DNA from: Alcaligenaceae bacterium
GTDB lineage: Bacteria > Pseudomonadota > Gammaproteobacteria > Burkholderiales > Burkholderiaceae_B
NCBI GenBank assembly: GCA_012735395.1
Contig: JAAYHN010000039.1
Location: forward strand, 1-40,305
Direction: 5' to 3'
Length of the DNA: 40,305 bases
The notes under the pieces were generated by a model. That model made no database searches and was not told where the DNA came from. It was given only the letters and a program-made list of their open reading frames with translations. How positions within the stretch are numbered: the stretch's first letter is position 1; each line of letters begins with the position of its first letter. A program made the position numbers and the translations under genes. This document shows positions 15,929-23,528 of this stretch, piece by piece.

Positions 15929-18132
15929 GTGTGGCGCACCGTGCAACCTGGTTCGTCGGGGCCAGTTACGGCGGTACTGATGACCAGAGGCCGCGATTTC
16001 TTGCAGATGGAATTTGGGAGAATGGCTATGACGACAAACTCCTCGATGTAGTGCGTTCCATGCGCCCGGGAGAGCGGATCGCCATCAAGTCGTCTTATAC
16101 GCGAAAACACGGTCTGCCTTTCGATAGCCGAGGTCGAGCGGTTTCGGTTATGGGCATCAAGGCGGTCGGCACCATCACTGAAAATCTGAACGACGGGAAG
16201 AGGGTGAAGGTGGACTGGGCCAAGGTCGAGCCGGTACGAGAATGGTACTTCTACACTCACCGAGGGACCGTCTGGCGTGTGCTTCCCGGCGAATGGATGA
16301 ATGATGCGCTGATTGCATTTGCGTTTGACGGCCAGCCGCAGGATGTGGATCGCTTTCGAAACCAGCCCTTTTGGCGTGAGCGTTATGGCACGACTTCGCC
16401 AGAAAAGCAGCGCTTCGAGTGGACGGACTTCTACGAGGCAGTGGCCGAAAAGCTGCTGGCCCACGCAGACGATCGAACTCCGCTCATCGAGGGCATCCAC
16501 GAGATCGCGTCCCGGGTGCCGGGGCTGACCTATCTCCAGGATAAGTTTCCCGATGGAACCAGTGGTCCGCTGCGGGACATTTGCCCATTCACCACGATGG
16601 GCACCTTTAACCGGTCCATGACCGATGCCAACCGCAAGACCATCGCGGGTGAACTTGCCAAGTTGCTGGGTGTGACGGTGCCGGTCCCGCCTTCATTCGA
16701 AGGCATTCCCGTTCTTAACAACCAACGTTCCTGGTTTTTTGCCTATGCCGACAAGCGTGGTGCGGGCGACATCGACGCGCTATGGAAGGTATTCGTTGCC
16801 GCGAGCAAGATGGTCGATGGCGACCAGTTGGACACTCGCGATGCCTTCATCCGGGCTTATGACGAGGCAACCCAAGTATGGGGTGTCGCATGGAACCTTT
16901 CGACAGGTCTCTACTGGGCGCATCCGTGGGAATTCCTGACCTTGGATAGCCAGTCGCGCCACTACATCAACAAGCGGCTCGGCCTGAATGTCGCCATGAG
17001 TGGTCAGCAGGGCCCATGTGATGGTCAGGCCTATTTGAAGCTGCTGGACGATTTGCGTTCGCGCTTCGGCGAAGACGGCTATCCGGTCCACAGTTTCCCG
17101 GACTTGTCGCTTGCGTCCTGGATGTACAAAGACACGGTTGACGAGCCTGTGCCGGCTGGCGATATTGGTACCAATGCCGGAGCAGAACAGGAAACTGAAG
17201 GTGAAGTTCGCGAAGCCTTTCAGGTTGCAGCGCCAATCGTTCCCTACTCGGTGGAGGATATCCTCAAGGACGGCTGTTTCCTGGAGCGGACCGAGATTGA
17301 CCGCTTGCTCGATCGTCTGCGCACAAAAAAGAACCTCATCCTTCAGGGGCCTCCGGGCACGGGCAAGACCTGGCTAGCCAAACGGCTCGCGTTCGCGCTC
17401 ATGGGCCAGAAGGACGACAGCAAGGTCCGTGCAGTGCAGTTCCACCCCAACCTGTCTTACGAGGACTTTGTTCGAGGGTGGCGCCCCACTGGCGAAGGCA
17501 AGTTGTCGCTGGCGGACGGTGTCTTCATGGAAGCTATCAAGGCCGCTTCGAAGGACCCTTCGTCGAAGTTTGTCGTGGTGATCGAGGAGATCAACCGTGG
17601 AAACCCAGCGCAGATCTTCGGTGAGTTGCTGACGCTGCTTGAGGCCGGCAAGCGGACACCCAACGAAGCGCTGGAACTCTGCTATCCCGATGCAGACGGC
17701 AAACGACGTCCCGTCCATATTCCCGAGAATCTCTATGTGGTCGGCACCATGAATATCGCCGACCGATCACTTGCACTGGTCGATCTGGCATTGCGTCGCC
17801 GCTTTGCTTTCGTTGGGCTGGAGCCAAGACTGGGCCAGGTTTGGCGGGAGTGGGTGGTCAAGGAGTGTGCTGTCGATCCGGGCTTGGTCGCGGATATCGA
17901 GCGCCGTATCGCCGAGCTGAACGACCAGATCGCGGCGGACGCGCGCCTTGGCAAGCAATTCCGAATTGGTCACAGCTATGTGACCCCTGCACATCGACTG
18001 GAAGCCGGAGACACGAAGAAGTGGTTCCTGCAGGTCGTGGAAACGGAGATCGGCCCGTTGCTGGATGAATACTGGTTCGACGCGCCCGACGAAGCACAAA
18101 AGGCGATTGCACGGCTGACGCAGGGCTGGTGA
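15925..18132 (+). CDS. mcrB-like: McrB-like AAA+ GTPase with an N-terminal EVE/PUA-like domain
   Basis: The C-terminal half is an McrB-type AAA+ motor: Walker A GPPGTGKT at 475-482, Walker B VVVIEEINRGN near 551-561, and the McrB hallmark GTMNIADRSLALVDLALRRRF near 607-627. In McrBC this motor hydrolyses GTP and drives the McrC nuclease. The first ~130 residues (ATWFVGASYGG...RFLADGIWENGY...KSSYTRKHGLPF...VMGIKAVGTI) resemble an EVE/PUA-like fold of the kind used by many McrB relatives to read a modified base. A helical middle domain follows (~270-360). Its specificity is unknown and may be something other than 5-methylcytosine. The four-base overlap upstream (ATGA) and the overlap with mcrC downstream place it in the defence operon. 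Confidence 0.85.
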   Translation: MSVAHRATWFVGASYGGTDDQRPRFLADGIWENGYDDKLLDVVRSMRPGERIAIKSSYTRKHGLPFDSRGRAVSVMGIKAVGTITENLNDGKRVKVDWAKVEPVREWYFYTHRGTVWRVLPGEWMNDALIAFAFDGQPQDVDRFRNQPFWRERYGTTSPEKQRFEWTDFYEAVAEKLLAHADDRTPLIEGIHEIASRVPGLTYLQDKFPDGTSGPLRDICPFTTMGTFNRSMTDANRKTIAGELAKLLGVTVPVPPSFEGIPVLNNQRSWFFAYADKRGAGDIDALWKVFVAASKMVDGDQLDTRDAFIRAYDEATQVWGVAWNLSTGLYWAHPWEFLTLDSQSRHYINKRLGLNVAMSGQQGPCDGQAYLKLLDDLRSRFGEDGYPVHSFPDLSLASWMYKDTVDEPVPAGDIGTNAGAEQETEGEVREAFQVAAPIVPYSVEDILKDGCFLERTEIDRLLDRLRTKKNLILQGPPGTGKTWLAKRLAFALMGQKDDSKVRAVQFHPNLSYEDFVRGWRPTGEGKLSLADGVFMEAIKAASKDPSSKFVVVIEEINRGNPAQIFGELLTLLEAGKRTPNEALELCYPDADGKRRPVHIPENLYVVGTMNIADRSLALVDLALRRRFAFVGLEPRLGQVWREWVVKECAVDPGLVADIERRIAELNDQIAADARLGKQFRIGHSYVTPAHRLEAGDTKKWFLQVVETEIGPLLDEYWFDAPDEAQKAIARLTQGW

Positions 18133-19298
18133 TGACCGCCGTCGCAGAGCAGGTGGAAAGTGCATCCATGAGCGCTGAGGGGTTCATCGGACGCATTCCG
18201 GTGCGCAACCTCTGGCTGCTGATGCTCTACGCCTCTGACCTGTTCCGCACTCGCGGCATCGGCAAGATCGGCTTGGAAGACAGCCCGGACGATCTACCGG
18301 ATCTAGTCGCGGAGATCCTTGCCCACGCGGTTGAGGTGCGACAGCGTCGCCGCTTGAGTCTTGGATATCGATCTCGTGATGCAGTCATCAATCGCGTGCG
18401 TGGCCGGATCGACGTCTTGACCACCGAACGCCATCAGTTGATGGATAGAGGCCTGGTGGCGTGCCGGTTCGACGAACTCACCATCGACACCCCACGCAAT
18501 CGTTTTGTCCGAGCAGCCTTGGAGTCCATCTCCAGAATTGTTCAGAGGAAGGACATTGTCCATCGGTGCCGCGCACTTGCGAGTGACATGAAGGCAATGG
18601 GTGTATCAGGGGCCGCGCCAACCCGCACCCAGATGAGTACCGACCGTTTCGGCCGTAACGATGCGGACGACAGATTCATGGTGGCAGCCGCAAAGCTGGC
18701 GCTCGATCTGGCGCTGCCTACGGAGGCGTCTGGTGCGAATGTGCTTTCTCTGCCAGACCGAGAGGCGACTTGGGTGCGCCGTTTATTCGAGCGAGCTGTC
18801 GGCGGCTTCTACGAAGTCGTATTGAGCCCGCAGGGCTGGCGTGTGTGTTGCGGCGGGACACTGTCCTGGCAAATCGAGCAGAAGACGGCGGGAATCGACA
18901 AGATTCTGCCGACGATGCGAACGGATATCGTGCTCGAAAACCCGTCGACCGGGCGGCGGATTGTCATCGATACCAAGTTCACCTCGATCGTGACGAGTGG
19001 TTGGTACCGTGAGGAAACCCTGCGCAGCGGATACGTGTACCAGATCTATGCCTATCTGCGCTCCCAGGTTGGGTGCGGCGATGCGCTTGCAGATCGCGCG
19101 AGCGGATTAATGTTGCATCCTGCGATCGGCCAGATGGTGGACGAGACAGTGCTGATCCAGGGGCACGCCATTCGGTTCGCCACTGTGGATTTGACGGCAA
19201 CTCCTGCGGTCATTCGAGCGCAGCTGCTGCGACTCTGCGCGCCAGACCGCGCGATGCAGATCATGGATTCTCCCTTCGAGAAAGCTCGTACGGACTAA
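18132..19298 (+). CDS. mcrC-like: McrC-like nuclease subunit
   Basis: The protein starts with the family hallmark GRIPVRNLWLLMLYASDLF and has ~388 residues, close to usual McrC length. A PD-(D/E)XK-type centre is visible in the C-terminal half: MRTDIVLEN followed by GRRIVIDTKFTS, giving an Asp and a D-x-K about a dozen residues apart (K near 282). McrC supplies DNA cleavage when bound to the McrB ring. The ORF track begins at GTG 18129, but ATG 18132, which overlaps the mcrB stop as TGATG, is equally plausible; ATG 18168 is a third option. The 3' end runs directly into the tail of a decayed integrase lying on the other strand, so the last residues could have been altered by that junction. Confidence 0.85.
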   Translation: MTAVAEQVESASMSAEGFIGRIPVRNLWLLMLYASDLFRTRGIGKIGLEDSPDDLPDLVAEILAHAVEVRQRRRLSLGYRSRDAVINRVRGRIDVLTTERHQLMDRGLVACRFDELTIDTPRNRFVRAALESISRIVQRKDIVHRCRALASDMKAMGVSGAAPTRTQMSTDRFGRNDADDRFMVAAAKLALDLALPTEASGANVLSLPDREATWVRRLFERAVGGFYEVVLSPQGWRVCCGGTLSWQIEQKTAGIDKILPTMRTDIVLENPSTGRRIVIDTKFTSIVTSGWYREETLRSGYVYQIYAYLRSQVGCGDALADRASGLMLHPAIGQMVDETVLIQGHAIRFATVDLTATPAVIRAQLLRLCAPDRAMQIMDSPFEKARTD

Positions 19299-19650
19299 CC
19301 GCCTTCTCCCTGTTCGCATCCAGAAAATCCGCCCACCCCCACCACAGCATCATCAGCCGCCTTTCCTCCAAGTGCTCGGCCTTATGAATATACGCAGCCC
19401 GGACGGAGTTCCGTTCCTGGTGGCTCATTTGCCGTTCAACTGCATCTCTCGATCACAAGGCCGATTCGATCAGAGCGCTACATGCCACGGTTCGAAAACC
19501 ATAGCCGCACACCTCAGACTTGGTGTCATAGACCATGGTCCGAAGCGCCTTGTTGATGGTGTTCTCACTCATGGCTGTTTGGGAATTATTGTCGCTCGTA
19601 AAAATCAGTTCTTTATCACCCGACCAATTATAAATGCGTCTCATTAATAT
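19262..19650 (-). pseudogene. C-terminal remnant of a second P4-type tyrosine integrase
   Basis: Minus-strand reading gives MSENTINKALRTMVYD, GYGFRTVACSALIESAL, then an in-frame TGA where the family usually has Trp, then SRDAVERQMSHQERNSVRAAYIHKAEHLEERRLM and LWW. A four-base insertion in the GGTGGGG run near 19330-19340 shifts the frame, after which ADFLDANREKAVSPYELS resumes. This is the C-terminal third of a DUF4102/P4-type integrase carrying one nonsense and one frameshift mutation, with the catalytic His position read as Tyr. Its last codons overlap the mcrC 3' end on the opposite strand. It has the same orientation as the intact integrase just upstream, so this was probably the integrase of an earlier or nested island. 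Confidence 0.75.
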
Positions 19651-19709
19651 TTTTGCTTTTATACCCGACGGGGCGGCAGGGGACATGCACTTCTTGGCGT
19701 ACATAAGCC

Positions 19710-20918
19710 TCACATCAACGGCGCCAGTTTTCTGGCCAGTAGTTCCAACGCCTCCCTTCGTTCATTGAAGTAGTCGTGACGGTTGTAGATATCCTCCACG
19801 CCCTTCAGTGTGTGGTTAAGGCATCGCTCGGCAACATGGCCAGGCACCCCTAATGAGGCCAACAGGCTGCGGCACGTGCGTCGCAGGTCATGGACGGTGA
19901 AGTGTTCAAGATCACCCATCTTGTTCTCAGGCTGTACTGCTCTTCCTGGCTCTCTCCCAAACAGTTTGGATATCGCCCGATTTAAAGTGTCCGAGCCCAT
20001 GTGGGGCATTTTGCTTGCTCGTCTGTTAGGGAAGACATAAGAGGAACCAAAAGCGCGCACCTTGAGTTCGTTCAGCCATTGGATAGCCAGGTCTGGCAGG
20101 GGGATGTCAATGGCTACACGGGATTTGCTGCGCTCCTGAGGCAGATACCAAACCTTTTCCTCCAGATCGAACTCACTCCACCTTGCTTCAGTTAGCTCGG
20201 CTTTTCTGACTCCGAGCAAGACCAAGAGCGCACAGGCCAAGTAGTTGTCCCGGGTGAAGCTATCTGATTCTTCCCGGAATATCTTGAAGATGAAGGCCAG
20301 CTCTTCGGTGGTGAGCGCTCTGTCTCTGCTTTTTTCTATGCCGCCCGCATCGTCTACGGCGAAGGCGCTGGCCGGGTTGCTGGCAATCAAATCCAGCTTG
20401 ACGGCATGGTTAAACAGTTGCTTGCAGTACATCAACGCATCGTTGGCGGTGCTCGGTCTATTGCTTTCCGCTATGTTTCTCAAGACCTGCCTGATGTCGC
20501 GGCCCGTGACAGCATCTGGCTTCATTTGCCCAATGACAGGTGAAATTTCTTTGGTGTAGACCCGAAAGGGGATGTGGTGGTGCTTCAGACGCTTGACGTT
20601 GCCTTCGTGCCAGTCGTTGAACAGGTCATCAACACATTTGATGTCGCTATAGCTGGCTCTTTTCTTTTCAACAAGAGGGTCCAGACCCTCACGAAGCTGC
20701 TTCATCTGTAAAGCAGCGGCTAGCCGTGCATCAGCAAGAGACAGGTCATCCACGTTACCCAGCGTCATTTGCTTGCGCTTAGCGTTGGTCGTGAAGCGCA
20801 GCGCCCAATAGGAGCGTCCCCGGGCTGGTACTACAAGGTATAGGCCGTTGCCATCAGCAAAATGTCCGGGTGGTCCTTTGAGCTTTGCACTAACTGACTT
20901 GCTTGTAAGTACTGCCAT
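19710..20918 (-). CDS. int: P4-type tyrosine integrase (DUF4102 N-terminal domain)
   Basis: This 402-residue site-specific recombinase presumably inserted the island. The N-terminal DUF4102 domain (FADGNGLYLVVPARGRSYWALRF, GNVDDLSLADARLAA) is followed by the SAM-like core-binding domain and the catalytic domain. Catalytic residues are visible: first Arg in LLGVRKAEL, HDLRRT, a later CLNHT His position, and the nucleophile Tyr in EDIYNRHDY. Nothing appears broken. Genes of this kind normally lie at one end of the island and read inward from the attachment site; here the start faces yicC and the repeats at 20934-21096, so that end is probably the junction. GC is lower than in the defence operon. 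Confidence 0.9.
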   Translation of the reverse strand: MAVLTSKSVSAKLKGPPGHFADGNGLYLVVPARGRSYWALRFTTNAKRKQMTLGNVDDLSLADARLAAALQMKQLREGLDPLVEKKRASYSDIKCVDDLFNDWHEGNVKRLKHHHIPFRVYTKEISPVIGQMKPDAVTGRDIRQVLRNIAESNRPSTANDALMYCKQLFNHAVKLDLIASNPASAFAVDDAGGIEKSRDRALTTEELAFIFKIFREESDSFTRDNYLACALLVLLGVRKAELTEARWSEFDLEEKVWYLPQERSKSRVAIDIPLPDLAIQWLNELKVRAFGSSYVFPNRRASKMPHMGSDTLNRAISKLFGREPGRAVQPENKMGDLEHFTVHDLRRTCRSLLASLGVPGHVAERCLNHTLKGVEDIYNRHDYFNERREALELLARKLAPLM

Positions 20919-20933
20919 AACGTCTTCCTCTAA

Positions 20934-21026
20934 ATGTACTCACCACTGGCCGCAGAGAATTTCTGCTTATTGAGCATTGTACTCACCATTGTACTCACCA
21001 CTTGGTGCTTGATTCTGGTGAGTGCA
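20934..21026. repeat. Cluster of TGTACTCACCA repeats, candidate integrase arm sites
   Basis: ATGTACTCACCA lies at 20934-20945, TTGTACTCACCA is tandemly duplicated without a gap at 20977-20988 and 20989-21000, and an inverted copy TGGTGAGTGCA (one mismatch) lies at 21016-21026. All sit within about 110 bases upstream of the integrase start. Multiple short repeats, some inverted, near an integrase gene fit arm-type integrase or excisionase binding sites. The role is inferred. Confidence 0.6.
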
Positions 21027-21033
21027 GGTAGAC

Positions 21034-21096
21034 CTTGGTTGACTAGGAAATACGTTATCTAATTGATTTTTATAATAAAAATTGAGCTTGGTTGAC
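21034..21096. repeat. Direct repeat CTTGGTTGAC, candidate attachment core
   Basis: CTTGGTTGAC occurs exactly at 21034-21043 and 21087-21096, 53 bases apart, between the integrase-side repeats and the 3' end of yicC. It may mark a duplicated attachment core. The stretch between is AT-rich and includes a self-complementary TTTTTATAATAAAAA. I found no tRNA or tmRNA end here, so the target would be intergenic. Confidence 0.4.
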
Positions 21097-21107
21097 CCCG
21101 GTTTCCA

Positions 21108-22019
21108 TCACTCAATATTCTGCGCCTGTTCGCGCAATTGCTCTATATACAGTTTCAAATCTATCACGGCCTGGGTAATTTCCAGCGAGCTGGATTTTGA
21201 GCCCAGCGTATTTACCTCACGGTTCATTTCCTGGAACAGGAAATCAAGACGCTTGCCGGTACTTTGCTTATTGTTTTTGGTTTTGCCTTCAAGCAATAAT
21301 TGCAATTCTTTCAAATGAGAGTGCAGGCGGGTGATTTCTTCAGCAACGTCTATACGCAAAGAAAACAGGGCAGATTCACTGGCAATACGGGTAGACAGTT
21401 CTTCACCCGATAAATGCTGTAAACCATTGGGGCAGGCCGCCTCCAGGGTTTCCTGCAGCTTTGTGGCCAGCTTTGTACGATATTCGGCATGAATATCAGG
21501 CAGGATCGCTTCAACTTTTTTAACAATATCTGCCATCGCCTTGGCATAGTCTTTCATGGCGCTACCCAGACGTTCACCCTCGCGAAGCCGGGCGGTAATG
21601 AATTCTTCTATGGCCAGGCGGGCGGTTTCAAGGCATTGCACCTGCCATTCGGTACCCGAATCGGGTTTGGCTTTCTGGCTTGGCCAGGTCACCAGATCAA
21701 TTAACTTTGGGGTTTCTGTTTCGGGCAAAACGGCACGGACATCTGCCAGCAGAGTGGCAATGTCTTTTAACAATTCAGGTTCAATGGAAAGGGCCGTACC
21801 AGCCTGGTTTTTAATAAAGGAAACACGGACTTCCAGTTTGCCCCGGTTGATTTTTCCGGTAAGCAATTCACGCAGGCCATTTTCTGTCTGGCGTAGTTCA
21901 TCGGGAATGCGAAAGTTCAAATCCAGGTAACGGCTGTTAACACTTTTTAATTCAACAGTGATGGAGCCAAGCTCCGATTCGGTTTGTGCGCTGCCAAAAG
22001 CGGTCATGCTTTGAATCAT
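21108..22019 (-). CDS. yicC: YicC family protein (YloC/YicC endoribonuclease family)
   Basis: This 303-residue protein starts MIQSMTAFGSAQTESELG, the conserved YicC N-terminus, and ends with the DUF1732 region (RIASESALFSLRIDVAEEITRLHSHL...GKRLDFLFQEMNREVNTLGSKS). YicC and its Bacillus relative YloC are reported to act on RNA, and E. coli YicC is linked to turnover of small RNAs. Length and both conserved ends are normal, so it is intact. In many Burkholderiales yicC is followed by gmk, rpoZ and spoT; here its downstream side is the island end instead. It diverges from rph across about 125 bases that must contain both promoters. Confidence 0.93.
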   Translation of the reverse strand: MIQSMTAFGSAQTESELGSITVELKSVNSRYLDLNFRIPDELRQTENGLRELLTGKINRGKLEVRVSFIKNQAGTALSIEPELLKDIATLLADVRAVLPETETPKLIDLVTWPSQKAKPDSGTEWQVQCLETARLAIEEFITARLREGERLGSAMKDYAKAMADIVKKVEAILPDIHAEYRTKLATKLQETLEAACPNGLQHLSGEELSTRIASESALFSLRIDVAEEITRLHSHLKELQLLLEGKTKNNKQSTGKRLDFLFQEMNREVNTLGSKSSSLEITQAVIDLKLYIEQLREQAQNIE

Positions 22020-22144
22020 AAATTTTTCCGGGTATGTTTGTAAATTTTGTTGCTATGTTAATCCACATTTAATAATTAGGAAACGCCCATTTTCAGGTGA
22101 CTCCATACTACAATATTACCAATTTAAATATAACTGGTGAATGT

Positions 22145-22894
22145 ATGCCTAGCAATGATCTGACTATCGATTTCAAACGCCCCTCTGAAAGGGAACCTAA
22201 CGCTTTGCGTAATGTACAGGTCATTCGCTCCTATACCCCTTATGCCGAAGGTTCTGTTTACATTAAAATGGGTAATACACATGTTTTGTGTAATGCCAGC
22301 GTGCTTGATAAGGTGCCGCCTTTCCTGAAAGGCCAGGGCAAGGGTTGGGTAACGGCAGAATACGGCATGTTGCCCCGCTCAACGCATACACGCAGCGACA
22401 GGGAAGCTGCCCGTGGCAAGCAAAGCGGTCGCACCCAGGAAATCCAGCGTTTAATTGGCCGCAGCCTGCGTGCCATTATTGACCTTGAAAAACTGGGTGA
22501 ACGCACCATTCATCTGGATTGCGACGTGATACAGGCCGATGGTGGTACCCGCTGTGCCAGTATTACTGGTGCTTGGATCGCATTGGCCGATGCCATTTCT
22601 CATCTGCTTAAAACCGGCATCCTTGCCGAAAACCCGCTCAAAGACCGCGTGGCAGCCATTTCCGTAGGCATGTATGGCGGTTATCCGGTTCTTGACCTTG
22701 ATTACGCTGAAGACTCCGCATGTGATGCGGACATGAATATTGTCATGACAGGCAGCGGTCAATTCGTCGAGGTCCAGGGCACCGCTGAAGGGCAGGCATT
22801 CAGCCGCCAAGAGCTGGACAGTCTGTTACAGCTTGCTGAAAAAGGAATTGCAAGCCTGTTGCGGGTCCAGCAAGATGCCTGGCCGGTTGTTTAA
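22145..22894 (+). CDS. rph: Ribonuclease PH
   Basis: A 3'-5' phosphorolytic exoribonuclease that trims tRNA precursors, forming a hexameric ring of RNase PH folds. The 249-residue protein has the full family pattern: [73 protein letters not shown] and [14 protein letters not shown] moved the start from the ORF-track 22097 to ATG 22145, whose product begins [13 protein letters not shown]; the sixteen extra residues upstream are not conserved. It is the first gene of an rph-rdgB-hemW set with very short gaps. Confidence 0.95.
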   Translation: MPSNDLTIDFKRPSEREPNALRNVQVIRSYTPYAEGSVYIKMGNTHVLCNASVLDKVPPFLKGQGKGWVTAEYGMLPRSTHTRSDREAARGKQSGRTQEIQRLIGRSLRAIIDLEKLGERTIHLDCDVIQADGGTRCASITGAWIALADAISHLLKTGILAENPLKDRVAAISVGMYGGYPVLDLDYAEDSACDADMNIVMTGSGQFVEVQGTAEGQAFSRQELDSLLQLAEKGIASLLRVQQDAWPVV

Positions 22895-22913
22895 ATTTAA
22901 AGCAGGGAAAATA

Positions 22914-23525
22914 GTGAGTATTAAAACCAAAGTTGTACTGGCATCCAATAACCCGGGCAAGCTCAAAGAGTTCAAGGCTTTGTTTGAACCATTGGGCATC
23001 CAGCTCATACCCCAGGGCGAGTTGGGTGTCCCCGAGGCCGATGAACCGTTTTTTACTTTTGTTGAAAACGCGCTTGCCAAGGCACGTCATGCCAGCAAGC
23101 TGACTGGTTTGCCAGCGATTGCTGATGACTCAGGCTTGACGGTAAAAGCGTTGGATGGCGCCCCGGGTGTTTTGTCTGCCCGTTACGCAACCCTGTTTGG
23201 TGAAGAGAAATCCGATCAGAACAATAATCTGCGTTTGCTTAAAGAGCTTGAAAACAAGACAGACCGTTCCGCAGCCTACATTGCCTTATTGGTTTTTGTA
23301 CGCAGTGAAAATGATCCTTGCCCCATTATTGCGCAGGGTGTCTGGCAAGGCCAGATTGCCAAACAGGCAGCAGGTGACAATGGGTTTGGGTATGATCCCT
23401 ATTTTTATTTGCCTGAACTGGGCTGTACGGCGGCCCAGCTTGAACCGGAAGTTAAAAACAGTCAAAGCCACAGGTCCATTGCCCTGAAAAAACTGCTGCA
23501 TGACTTACAAGAACAACATATTTAA
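22914..23525 (+). CDS. rdgB: dITP/XTP pyrophosphatase (HAM1/RdgB)
   Basis: Hydrolyses non-canonical purine nucleoside triphosphates (dITP, ITP, XTP) to monophosphates, keeping deaminated bases out of DNA and RNA. The family signature is present: VVLASNNPGKLKEFKALF near the N-terminus, ADDSGLTVKALDGAPGVLSARYA, and GDNGFGYDPYF. I chose GTG 22914 rather than the ORF-track ATG 22833, because the extra 27 residues overlap rph and are not family sequence, and an AGGG Shine-Dalgarno lies just upstream of the GTG. Length (203 aa) is normal. The gap to rph is 19 bases and to hemW 3 bases, so the genes are co-transcribed. Confidence 0.93.
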   Translation: MSIKTKVVLASNNPGKLKEFKALFEPLGIQLIPQGELGVPEADEPFFTFVENALAKARHASKLTGLPAIADDSGLTVKALDGAPGVLSARYATLFGEEKSDQNNNLRLLKELENKTDRSAAYIALLVFVRSENDPCPIIAQGVWQGQIAKQAAGDNGFGYDPYFYLPELGCTAAQLEPEVKNSQSHRSIALKKLLHDLQEQHI

Positions 23526-23528
23526 ACC

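Larger units (their letters stand above)
1292..21096. mobile_element. Integrated genomic (defence) island, left end not resolved
   Basis: The high-GC five-gene defence operon, a RecQ fragment, a decayed integrase and an intact P4-type integrase lie together between remnants on the left and the core gene yicC on the right. Sampled rows inside run 60-70% GC against about 45% in the core flank. The right end is probably at the repeats at 20934-21096. No matching left attachment sequence was found by eye, so the left border may lie outside the window or have been eroded by the IS701 event. Confidence 0.7.

Noticed and set aside
19372-19647. 91-aa plus-strand ORF between mcrC and int
   Set aside because: It is antisense to the integrase remnant and has no recognisable similarity or ribosome binding site.
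20934-21026. CRISPR array
   Set aside because: The repeats are only 11-12 bases, irregularly spaced, one inverted, two directly abutting, with no cas genes nearby.
19299-21107. tRNA or tmRNA gene as the integration target
   Set aside because: I looked for tRNA 3'-end and T-loop sequence next to the integrase and found none.
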